Shown in pieces: positions 16,709-24,141 of a stretch of DNA of 64,000 bases. The stretch is from Chloroflexota bacterium (GTDB taxonomy: Bacteria; Chloroflexota; Anaerolineae; Anaerolineales; Villigracilaceae). Position 1 is the first letter of the stretch; every line of letters starts with the position of its first letter. The stretch covers positions 62,001 to 126,000 of the forward strand of contig JAIOAU010000003.1 of NCBI GenBank assembly GCA_019873655.1, written 5' to 3'. The notes under the pieces were generated by a model. The model made no database searches and had not been told where the DNA came from. It saw only the letters and a list, made by a program, of their open reading frames with translations. The position numbers were made by a program, and so were the translations under genes.

Positions 16709-16780
16709 CCCTGTCTACCTGCTACCTGTCTACCTGCTACCTGTCTACTTGCTACCTGTCTACCTGTTCCCTGTCTACTA
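16709..16780. repeat. 15-bp tandem array (8+7) between stop and start codons
   Basis: CTGTCTAC and CTGCTAC alternate about four and a half times on the + strand. The array fills the gap between the carbamoyltransferase stop codon (16783) and the ribosome site of the four-helix-bundle gene. It is the right-hand, inverted partner of the arm at 16219-16244. Confidence 0.9.
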
Positions 16781-16782
16781 CA

Positions 16783-17772
16783 TCATCCCATCGTCAGCGC
16801 CATGACCGCCTTTTGAGCGTGCAGGCGGTTTTCGGCCTCATCATAGACGACCGAGTTGGGGCCGTCAATCACGCCGTCGGTGACTTCGATGTTGCGGTCG
16901 GCGGGCAGGGGGTGCATGTAGATGGCATCCGGCTTGGCGAGGGCCATCTTGCGCTCGTCGGTAATCCAGTGCGAGTACTTCTTGATGATTTTCGCGCCCT
17001 CTTCCGGGTCCGGCGTATGGACCATCGCGCCCCACGACTTGGCGTAGATGATGTCGGCGTCCTTGAAGGCTTTCTCCATCCCGTCCGGATCGGAGATGAC
17101 CTCGAAGCCGGCGCCGTACTTTTTGGCCTCGGCCTCGGCCTGGTCCATGATTTCCGGCATCAGGCGGAATTCCGGCGGGTGGACGAGGGTCACATCCAGC
17201 CCGAAGCGCGGCATCTGCAGGATGAGCGACTGCGGCACCGACATCGGCTTCTGGTACGAGGCGGCGTAGGCCCACGAGACGACCATCTTCTTGCGGCGCA
17301 GGTCGCGGCCCTTCTTCTCGACGATGGTCATCAGGTCAGCCAGAATCTGGAAGGGGTGGTAGATGTCGCACTGCATGTTCAGCACGGGGACGCGGCTATA
17401 CTTGGCCACCTCGCTGATGTACTTGTTGCCCACGCCCCAATCCACGTGGCGGATGGCAATGCCGTCGTAGTAGCGGCCAAAGATTTCACCGATTTCCTTG
17501 GGGGTATCGCCGTGGGCGATTTGGGTGGTGCGACTCTCGATGAACGCGCCGTGTCCGCCCAGTTGGGCGATGCCAGCCTCGAAGGAGCCGCGCGTGCGCG
17601 TGGACGAGAAGAAGAACAGCATCGCCAGCACCTTGTCGCGCAGATAGGCGTGCGGTTCATTCAGGGCGCGTTTGCGCTTCAGGTCGAAAGCCACATCGAG
17701 GACGGTTTCGACTTCTTCTTTCGTAAAATCCAGGTCGCCGATCAGGTCTCGGCCGTGAAGGAAGGTTTGCAT
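16783..17772 (-). CDS. Carbamoyltransferase, ornithine/YgeW-like (probable catabolic enzyme)
   Basis: A 329-residue aspartate/ornithine carbamoyltransferase family enzyme. FFFSSTRTRGSFE is the carbamoyl-phosphate-binding SxRT loop, and DIYHPFQILADLMT is the HPxQ motif. The amino-acid-site motif reads YMHPLPADRNIEV, where ornithine enzymes have HCLP and YgeW-type enzymes have HALPAD. The end, VVYDEAENRLHAQKAVMALTMG, is ornithine-carbamoyltransferase-like. Context with carbamate kinase and purine deaminases favours a catabolic direction, releasing carbamoyl phosphate from a ureido compound, as described for the purine pathway carbamoyltransferase YgeW; this substrate is an inference. Confidence 0.85.
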   Translation of the reverse strand: MQTFLHGRDLIGDLDFTKEEVETVLDVAFDLKRKRALNEPHAYLRDKVLAMLFFFSSTRTRGSFEAGIAQLGGHGAFIESRTTQIAHGDTPKEIGEIFGRYYDGIAIRHVDWGVGNKYISEVAKYSRVPVLNMQCDIYHPFQILADLMTIVEKKGRDLRRKKMVVSWAYAASYQKPMSVPQSLILQMPRFGLDVTLVHPPEFRLMPEIMDQAEAEAKKYGAGFEVISDPDGMEKAFKDADIIYAKSWGAMVHTPDPEEGAKIIKKYSHWITDERKMALAKPDAIYMHPLPADRNIEVTDGVIDGPNSVVYDEAENRLHAQKAVMALTMG

Positions 17773-17815
17773 GGTTGTTAATCTCCGTTTGTTGTAAATA
17801 AAAGTGTGTCAAGTG

Positions 17816-18042
17816 CACAGGTATCAGGTATACAGGTAGTAGGTATGCAGGTAGTAGGTATACACGTACACAGGTCCGTCCTATCTTTCCCTGTTTCCCT
17901 GTTTCCCTGTTTCCCTGTTTACCTGTTTCCCTGTTTCCCTGTTTCCCTGTTTACCTGTTTCCCTGTTTCCCTGTTTCCCTGTTTACCTGTTTCCCTGTTT
18001 ACCTGTTTACCTGTCTACCCGTCTACCCGTCTACCTGCCTAC
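17816..18042. repeat. Inverted short-repeat element with a long TTTCCCTG/TTTACCTG array
   Basis: The left part (17816-17874) is built of CAGGTAT/GTAGGTA units. The right part (17886-18042) is about twenty 8-bp units, TTTCCCTG or TTTACCTG, ending in CTACCCGT/CTACCTGC units. The two parts are inverted with respect to each other (CAGGTA against TACCTG). The array ends exactly at the TAG stop of the aspartate-carbamoyltransferase-like gene. It fills the intergenic space and holds no gene. Confidence 0.9.
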
Positions 18043-18996
18043 CTACTCCATCGCTCCCAGCACCAGCGCCAACAGCGCCATGCGCATCACGACGCCGTTG
18101 AAGGCCTCCTGCCAGTAGCGGCTCCAGCGGGTGATGTCCACATCGGTCGGGACCTCGTCCATGCGCGGCAGGGAGTGGAGCAGGATGGCGTCGGACTTGG
18201 CTTTGGTGGCGAGCAGTTCGCGGGTAATCTTGTAGTTGGCGGGGGTCAGGCCCACCTCGCCCTTGCGCTCGTCGCGGGACTTGGTGTAGTCCGGCTGGAC
18301 GACCGGCTCGACCAGGATGACGTCCGCGTCGGCGATCGCCTGCTCGACATGCTCGGCCTCGCGGAAATTGAGGCTGTACTGGCGCAACTCGGCCTTGAAT
18401 TCCTCGGTCAGCGACATGTCGGGCGGGGAGACGAAGGTGATGGGGCAGTCGAACTGCGTCAGGGCGTAGGCCAGCGAGTGCATCGTGCGCATGCGCATAT
18501 CGCCCACCGCCAGCCACTTCAAGCCGTCAATCGTGCCTTTCTCTTTCAGCACCGTGTACAGGTCGGTCAGAATCTGGGTCGGGTGTTCGCCCCAGCCGTC
18601 GCCGCCGTTGATGACGGGAATGGATGCCCACTTGGCCGCCTCGTGCGGCGCGCCCTGCTGGAAGTGACGCATGACGATGACATCGCCGTAGAACTCCAGC
18701 ATCTTGACCGTGTCCTTGATGGACTCCTGGTAGAAGTCCCCGGCGCGGGTCATCTTGGCGTCGGCGAAACCGGTCACGTGACCGCCCAGGCGGTGCATGG
18801 CCGCCTCGTGCGCCAGACGGGTGCGCGTGGACGGCTGATAGAAGGCCGTCACCAGGGTCTTCTCCTTGAGCAGGTCGCTGTTGCGACGCTGCACGGCAAT
18901 CGGCTCCAGTTCAGCCGCTACATCGAAGATATGGAAAAACTCGTTCCGTTCGAAATCCTTGAGGGACAGAATGTCCCGGCCAGCAAAACTACGCAT
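18043..18996 (-). CDS. Carbamoyltransferase, aspartate-carbamoyltransferase-like paralogue
   Basis: A 317-residue enzyme with the aspartate carbamoyltransferase plan: FYQPSTRTRLAHEAAMHRLGG binds carbamoyl phosphate, GEHPTQILTDLYT is the HPTQ motif and LLHSLPRMDEVPTDVD corresponds to the HPLPRxDE motif. Differences are His-Ser-Leu-Pro in place of His-Pro-Leu-Pro, and an 80s loop (MTRAGDFYQESIKDT) lacking the usual SxxKGES form, so the second substrate may not be aspartate. It follows the GntR gene and has a CGGAGGT ribosome site. It is not near other pyrimidine synthesis genes. A role in releasing carbamoyl phosphate from a purine-derived ureido acid is the favoured inference. Confidence 0.82.
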   Translation of the reverse strand: MRSFAGRDILSLKDFERNEFFHIFDVAAELEPIAVQRRNSDLLKEKTLVTAFYQPSTRTRLAHEAAMHRLGGHVTGFADAKMTRAGDFYQESIKDTVKMLEFYGDVIVMRHFQQGAPHEAAKWASIPVINGGDGWGEHPTQILTDLYTVLKEKGTIDGLKWLAVGDMRMRTMHSLAYALTQFDCPITFVSPPDMSLTEEFKAELRQYSLNFREAEHVEQAIADADVILVEPVVQPDYTKSRDERKGEVGLTPANYKITRELLATKAKSDAILLHSLPRMDEVPTDVDITRWSRYWQEAFNGVVMRMALLALVLGAME

Positions 18997-19024
18997 GTTT
19001 ACCTCCGAGTAAGAATAGATATCT

Positions 19025-19047
19025 ACAGCGCTTCTGCGACGCGCTGT
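19025..19047 (-). promoter_or_regulatory. Intercistronic hairpin before the carbamoyltransferase genes
   Basis: ACAGCGC and GCGCTGT form a 7-bp stem around a 9-base loop in the 87-base gap between the GntR gene and the first carbamoyltransferase gene. No U-run follows, so RNA stabilisation or processing is more likely than termination. Confidence 0.45.
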
Positions 19048-19083
19048 CCTCTTGAAAACACCAACCGATCCACGAAGATCAAT

Positions 19084-19803
19084 CTATCCCTGCCCGACTC
19101 TCCTCACCACATGGAATCGGAAATAACCGGGCCGGAAATAACTTTGCGAAGCATCCATTACGCGGCCGTTCTCGGCATACAAGCGCGCCACAAAGTGAAG
19201 CAAGACATCGTCGCGCTGGACCTGCAACGCACGCGCCACCTCCGGGGTCGCCCCGATGGCGCGAATCTCCGTACGTGAATGAGAGAGTTTGGGCGTTCCG
19301 CGGCTCAACAACAGGTCGAGAACCGAACCCGAAAAGCCGTTCCCCAGGTCATCCTCGCTGAGCACGTCGGCGGGCAGGATGTCAATCAGATAGGCGATGG
19401 GGGTATTTTCGGTGTAGATGACGCGCTCGACGCGGGTCAAGAGCGTTCCGGGAGCAACTCCCAACGCCTCTGCCTCAGCAGGGTTTGCCTGCGCCTGCTC
19501 GACCTTGAGTTCGCCCATCCGCACCTTCAGGCCAATCCGCTGGGCCAGCGTCTCGATGCTTTCCAGGACCTCCAGCCCGCTCTCGATGACCGGAATCTTG
19601 CCCACCACGAAGGTGCCGACTCCCTGTCGGCGGCGAATCAGACCCCGCCCCTCGATGGCGCGCATGGCCTCGCGCAGCGTCGCCCGCGACACGCCCAATT
19701 GCTTCGCCAGATAGGGTTCGGACGGCAACTGGCTTTCGGCCGGCATCGACTCAATCATCTGAATGAGTTCGGCCTGCAAACGACGAAACGGAAACTGTGT
19801 CAT
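19084..19803 (-). CDS. GntR-family transcriptional regulator with UTRA domain (HutC type)
   Basis: A 239-residue regulator. The winged helix is near residues 25-65 (SEPYLAKQLGVSRATLREAMRAIEGRGLIRRRQGVGTFV). The remaining 150 residues form an effector-binding UTRA domain, with YTENTPIAYLIDILPADVL and a final YFRPGYFRFHVVRR strand pair. It lies 9 bases after the adenine deaminase gene, inside the operon it probably controls. HutC-type regulators bind short palindromes with GTC/GAC-like arms, matching the two GTTGTCTGACAAC sites at 3342 and 23084. A purine or ureido intermediate is the likely inducer, by inference. Confidence 0.9.
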   Translation of the reverse strand: MTQFPFRRLQAELIQMIESMPAESQLPSEPYLAKQLGVSRATLREAMRAIEGRGLIRRRQGVGTFVVGKIPVIESGLEVLESIETLAQRIGLKVRMGELKVEQAQANPAEAEALGVAPGTLLTRVERVIYTENTPIAYLIDILPADVLSEDDLGNGFSGSVLDLLLSRGTPKLSHSRTEIRAIGATPEVARALQVQRDDVLLHFVARLYAENGRVMDASQSYFRPGYFRFHVVRRVGQG

Positions 19804-19812
19804 ATCCTCCTC

Positions 19813-21609
19813 CTATTTTGCCGGCCCTTCGACGACCGGCACAAATTTGAAATGAATCGCGTCCACCAAACCGCGATCCGTGATCCGCAATTCAGGGATG
19901 ACCGGCAGAGCCAGCAGACTCAATTGCATGTTGGGATTGTTCAACTGGCAGCCACAGGCCCGGAATCCCTCCAGAACGCTTTCGGCCCGCATAGCCACGA
20001 TCTCCGCCCGCTCGGTAGCCATCAGACCGGCCAATTGCAAGTCCACCTGACCAATGATCTCCCCCTCTTTGACGACCACCTGTCCGCCGCCCGAGGCGGC
20101 CAGAGCGTTGGCCGCTGCCGCCATGCTGGCCTCGTCGGTGCCAACCACGATGAGATGATGACTATCATGCGCCACCGTGGAGGCGACCGCGCACCTGGCG
20201 CGGAAACCGAACCCGCTCACCAGCCCCACCTGCACCGTCCCGCTGCCGCGATGACGCTCGATCAAGGCCACCTTGGCCAGATCATTCTCCAAACTCGGGC
20301 GAATCTCGCCGCCCTCGACCGTCACGGGCAATTTCAGATGCCGGGTAGTAGCCTGGTTTTCGATGACGCCGATCACATTACACATCACCTGTCCGCCGTC
20401 GGCCGACTCAACCGGCAGACGGAAATCCTCCGCCTTCATCTTCTTTCCGAGATGGACCGAACGCGTCGCCCAGGCCGGATAGCGCACGACGGGCAGTTCG
20501 AGCAGCAACTTGCCCCGGTCCGCAGCAACCACACCGCGGGCAATGACCATCGAGACCTGGAAATTCTTCAAATCGTTGACCAGCAAAATATCCGCCCAGC
20601 GGCCAGGCGCAATCTGACCGATTTCGCGGCTCAGGCCGAAGTGCTCGGCGATATTGAGGGTCGCCATCTGAATAGCCGTCATCGGCGATACGCCCTCGGC
20701 AATGGCGTGACGCACCACCCGATCCATGTGGCCGTGAATGAGCGTCTCCGCATGCGCATCGTCGTTGCAGAGCAGGAAATGGCGCGGGTCCAGACGCATT
20801 TTGGTGATCGCTTTAACTTGGGCGGCCACATCATGCCAGGCCGAACCATAGCGCATCATCACCTTCATCCCCTGGCGGGCGCGGGCAATGGCATCCTCCA
20901 GGCGCGTCCCCTCGTGGTCATCTTCCGGGCCGCCGGCCACGTAGCCATGGAACGCCCGTCCGAGGTCGGGCGAGGCGTAGTGTCCGCCAACCACCTTGCC
21001 CAGGCGGCGGGCGGCGACGATTTCCGCAATCATCTTTCGGTCGCCGGCGGCCACGCCCGGGAAGTTCATCACCTCGCCCAGGCCGATGACGCCCTCCCAG
21101 CCGAGCGCCTCGGCCACCTCCTCCGGCCCGAGGTCCGCGCCGGGCGTCTCGAACCCCGGCGCAGCCGGCACACAGGACGGCACCTGCACCCAGACGTGAA
21201 TCGGCTGGCGGCGCGCCTCGTCCACCATCAAGCGGATGCCTTTCAGCCCAAACACATTGGCAATCTCGTGCGGATCGACGAACAGACCGGTCGTCCCATG
21301 CGGCAGGACGGCGCGCACGAACTCGGTCACGGTCAGCATCCCCGACTCGATGTGTACATGGGCATCCAGCAGGCCAGGGACAAGGTATTTGCCGTTGGCG
21401 TCGAGGACCAGCGTGGTGTTCGAATCGATCGTATGGGAGGCATCCGGCCCCACGTAAGCCACGCGCCCCTCTTTCACGGCTACATCGGTATCAGGGATGA
21501 TCTCCCCCGACTGGACGCACACCCACGTGCCATTCTTGATGACCAAATCGGCGGGTTTGCGCCCCATGGCTACATCAATCAGACTCTTCACGATTGCAGG
21601 CGTCTTCAT
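19813..21609 (-). CDS. ade: Adenine deaminase
   Basis: A 598-residue metal-dependent amidohydrolase that converts adenine to hypoxanthine and ammonia. The N-terminal LVPGLLDAHVHIESGMLT holds the metal-binding His-X-His. HEIANVFG, GLGEVMNFPGV with its conserved Glu, and LCNDDAHAETLIHGHMD are all typical of the bacterial Ade family, and the C-terminal domain VAHDSHHLIVVGTDEASMAAA is diagnostic. The start at 21609 is preferred because GGAGAAA precedes it. The second gene of the operon, it follows 8-oxoguanine deaminase by 58 bases. Confidence 0.95.
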   Translation of the reverse strand: MKTPAIVKSLIDVAMGRKPADLVIKNGTWVCVQSGEIIPDTDVAVKEGRVAYVGPDASHTIDSNTTLVLDANGKYLVPGLLDAHVHIESGMLTVTEFVRAVLPHGTTGLFVDPHEIANVFGLKGIRLMVDEARRQPIHVWVQVPSCVPAAPGFETPGADLGPEEVAEALGWEGVIGLGEVMNFPGVAAGDRKMIAEIVAARRLGKVVGGHYASPDLGRAFHGYVAGGPEDDHEGTRLEDAIARARQGMKVMMRYGSAWHDVAAQVKAITKMRLDPRHFLLCNDDAHAETLIHGHMDRVVRHAIAEGVSPMTAIQMATLNIAEHFGLSREIGQIAPGRWADILLVNDLKNFQVSMVIARGVVAADRGKLLLELPVVRYPAWATRSVHLGKKMKAEDFRLPVESADGGQVMCNVIGVIENQATTRHLKLPVTVEGGEIRPSLENDLAKVALIERHRGSGTVQVGLVSGFGFRARCAVASTVAHDSHHLIVVGTDEASMAAAANALAASGGGQVVVKEGEIIGQVDLQLAGLMATERAEIVAMRAESVLEGFRACGCQLNNPNMQLSLLALPVIPELRITDRGLVDAIHFKFVPVVEGPAK

Positions 21610-21667
21610 CGTTTCTCCTTCTCCCAGCATCGAGACGATACGATAAACGAGACAAATCTCATCCGGT

Positions 21668-23059
21668 TTACTGGCCGCCGCCGACCAGACGCTTCGCCGC
21701 CCGATTGTGATTCTCCGCCAACCGAGTCTCGTCCACCGTGACCAGTTGCCTCTCCCGCACCACGAACTGGCCGCCCACGACGGTGTAGTCCACGCGCCCC
21801 GGCTGACAGAAAACGACCGCCGCGACTGGATCGTGCAGCGCGCCGGCATAATCGAGGCGGTTCAGGTCGATCGCAAAGAAATCGGCGCATTTCCCGACCT
21901 CCAGACTGCCGATGTCGCTGCGCCCCAGCACCGCCGCCCCGCCGCGCGTCGCCAGCCAGAGGGCATCGCGGGCCGTCAGCAGTTTGCGGGAAGGATCGTT
22001 GGAAAGCGAGAAACCGGTGATTCCCTCCCGGACGCGCGCCAACAGCATCGCCTGACGCGCCTCGGCCAGCAGGTGTGAGCCGTCATTGGAAGCCGATCCA
22101 TCCACCCCTAGCCCGACTTTGACGCCCGCCGCCAGATATTCCTTGATCGGCGCAATGCCGGAGGCCAGGCGCATGTTCGAGGTCGGACAGTGCGCCACGC
22201 CGCAGCCATGCCGGGCAAACACGCCAATCTCCTGTTCATTGACCCAGACGGCATGCGCAAACCAGACATCCTCGCCCACCCAGTCCAATTCCTGCATGTA
22301 ACCGACCGGCCGATGGCCGAATTTCTGCAGGCAAAATTGCTCCTCGTCCTCGGTCTCAGCCAGATGGGTGTGGAGGTGAACGCCGTACTGACGCGCCAGC
22401 CGCGCCGATTCGCGCATCAGGTCGCCGGTCACGCTGAAGGGCGAACAGGGGGCGAGGACGATCTGAACGCGCGCGCCCGACTTCGGGTCATGATAGGTTT
22501 CGATCAGACGCTGACTGTCACGCAGGATGGTCTCCTCGCTGTCGACCACCGAATCGGGCGGCAAACCGCCTTTCGACTCGCCCAGACTCATCGAGCCGCG
22601 CGACGCCTGCAAGCGGAGGCCGACTTCCAGCGCGGCGGCAATCTCATCGTCCAGGCGCGAACCGTTCGGGTAGAGATAAAGATGATCCGAGGCGGTGGTG
22701 CAGCCCGAAAGAGCCAGTTCGGCCAGAGCGGTCTGCGTGGAAATATAAATATCTTCCGGCGTGAGCCGCGCCCAGATCGGATAGAGCGTCTTCAACCAGT
22801 TGAACAGGTTGGCATCCTGGGCGGCAGGCACCGCGCGGGTGAGGGTCTGGTAAAAGTGATGGTGGGTGTTCACCAGGCCCGGCAACACAATATGCCCGCG
22901 CAGGTCGAGGACTTCATCGGCGGTTGTGTGGCGCAAATCCGAGACTTGCGCTACTTCTTCAATAAATCCATCACGGACAAAAAGACCACCATCGGGAATC
23001 TCCCGCCGGTGGTCGTCCATCGTTACAAGATAAACATGCTTGATGAGGAGAGTGGACAT
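21668..23059 (-). CDS. 8-oxoguanine deaminase / SsnA-type amidohydrolase
   Basis: A 463-residue amidohydrolase. LPGLVNTHHHFYQTLTRAVP carries the metal-binding HxH; LFNWLKTLYPIWARLTPEDIY and GCTTASDHLYLYPNG are segments I associate with characterised 8-oxoguanine deaminases; LHTHLAET and VGLGVDGSASND complete the active site. The reaction would be 8-oxoguanine to uric acid and ammonia. Related hydrolases act on guanine or s-triazines, so the substrate is likely but not certain. It is the first gene of the operon, with a 38-base leader, no clear ribosome site, and the operator palindrome on the transcription start. Adenine deaminase follows. Confidence 0.88.
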   Translation of the reverse strand: MSTLLIKHVYLVTMDDHRREIPDGGLFVRDGFIEEVAQVSDLRHTTADEVLDLRGHIVLPGLVNTHHHFYQTLTRAVPAAQDANLFNWLKTLYPIWARLTPEDIYISTQTALAELALSGCTTASDHLYLYPNGSRLDDEIAAALEVGLRLQASRGSMSLGESKGGLPPDSVVDSEETILRDSQRLIETYHDPKSGARVQIVLAPCSPFSVTGDLMRESARLARQYGVHLHTHLAETEDEEQFCLQKFGHRPVGYMQELDWVGEDVWFAHAVWVNEQEIGVFARHGCGVAHCPTSNMRLASGIAPIKEYLAAGVKVGLGVDGSASNDGSHLLAEARQAMLLARVREGITGFSLSNDPSRKLLTARDALWLATRGGAAVLGRSDIGSLEVGKCADFFAIDLNRLDYAGALHDPVAAVVFCQPGRVDYTVVGGQFVVRERQLVTVDETRLAENHNRAAKRLVGGGQ

Positions 23060-23083
23060 AATGACGAATGAGGGAATAGTCTA

Positions 23084-23096
23084 GTTGTCTGACAAC
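23084..23096. promoter_or_regulatory. 13-bp palindromic operator, copy 2
   Basis: GTTGTCTGACAAC, identical over all 13 bases to the site at 3342-3354. It begins seven bases after the -10 box, covering the expected transcription start of the purine operon. Candidate binding site for the HutC-type GntR protein encoded in this operon. Confidence 0.8.
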
Positions 23097-23103
23097 CATC
23101 TAT

Positions 23104-23132
23104 AGTTTAGCAAAAAAAGAAGAGGCTGTCAA
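23104..23132 (-). promoter_or_regulatory. Promoter of the purine operon
   Basis: On the minus strand TTGACA (23127-23132) and TAAACT (23104-23109) are 17 bases apart. The -35 is perfect and the -10 matches four of six positions. Transcription would start near 23097, immediately beside the palindromic operator. Confidence 0.75.
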
Positions 23133-23324
23133 TAATTCGATCCTTATATTCGGATACTTGTCCTTCTCCAGCACAGACCTTTGCAGAAAGAGGCGAAAAC
23201 GAATCCGAATCGGAGCAAGACTCTCATGTATAATCAAGATGATTAGGGCGTCTGAAGACTGGGCCAAGGAAAAGGCAAACGCATCGGACGGCCAGTCGCA
23301 ATCAGTCTCCCTGACAGCGCCAAG

Positions 23325-24104
23325 ATGAATCGCCTCCCCTCGATTTCCCGCCGCGATTTCCTGCAATTAATCGGTTTGGGGCTGACCAGCCTGCTCATCG
23401 AGCCGTTCGAATCGGCCGCCGCCAAAAGCGACCCGCCCATATTTACCCATGGCCGCCGCGATTTGCCTTTCGTGGCTTTGACTTTCGATGATTGTTACCT
23501 GTTCTATGAATTGTGCCGGCTGGAACAGTTCCTGGAAAGCCAACCCGGCTTGAAAGTAACCTTCTTTCCCGTCGGCGTCGCGCTGGAGAATATTGGCAGG
23601 CGCGATCGTCAACTGCGGTCGCGCCTGTACCAAAGGGGACACGAATTCGGTTACCACAGTTACGACCATACGCTTCCCAGCACGCTGAACACCCAGGAGA
23701 TGCTCGCAGATTACGACCGCTGGCTGGAGACGCTCAGCAAATGGATCGGCGAGACGCCCTCTGTACGGTTTGCACGGCCTCCCTTTGGCGAACGCAGCAG
23801 GTCCTTCCTGGAGATGTGCGCGGCGCAAAATCTGGTCGTAGCCATGTGGTCAACCGACTGGCCGGCAGCCCTCAGTCCGAACATCTCCCCAAACAACCGG
23901 GTTCAGGCAGGAGACATCATCATCTTCCACACCCGTGACGCAGACATCAACAGTCTCCCGCGGGTGATCGATCTGTTAGCCGAGCGCCGTTTGTCCCCCC
24001 TGACGATGAGTGAATTATATTTTTACAGCCTGGGGGTTCCGCCCACCGCTGACTGCGACGGACCTGCCCCGCGAACTGGCCGACAGCATTATTATCCCAA
24101 ATAA
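23325..24104 (+). CDS. Polysaccharide deacetylase family protein, exported
   Basis: A 259-residue NodB-fold hydrolase. The N-terminus SRRDFLQLIGLGLTSLL is a twin-arginine-like signal, suggesting export in a folded, metal-loaded form. The NodB motifs are TFDDC (motif 1, with the metal Asp), HSYDH (motif 2, the two metal His) and RFARPPFGERS (motif 3). The likely action is removal of N- or O-acetyl groups from a cell-wall or capsule glycan; the substrate is unknown. It is divergent from the purine operon; a TATAAT at 23229-23234 is a possible -10. It converges with copA. Confidence 0.85.
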   Translation: MNRLPSISRRDFLQLIGLGLTSLLIEPFESAAAKSDPPIFTHGRRDLPFVALTFDDCYLFYELCRLEQFLESQPGLKVTFFPVGVALENIGRRDRQLRSRLYQRGHEFGYHSYDHTLPSTLNTQEMLADYDRWLETLSKWIGETPSVRFARPPFGERSRSFLEMCAAQNLVVAMWSTDWPAALSPNISPNNRVQAGDIIIFHTRDADINSLPRVIDLLAERRLSPLTMSELYFYSLGVPPTADCDGPAPRTGRQHYYPK

Positions 24105-24141
24105 GGTCATCTTCTTTGACGGCGGCCATCAGCAGATTGGA

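Noticed and set aside
16709-18042. Possible CRISPR array in the repeated segments
   Set aside because: The unit is 7-15 bp with no unique spacers, and no cas genes are present; these are simple tandem and inverted short repeats.
23057-23096. Purine riboswitch upstream of the 8-oxoguanine deaminase gene
   Set aside because: The leader is only about 38 bases and lacks the three-stem fold of purine riboswitches; a palindromic operator explains regulation better.
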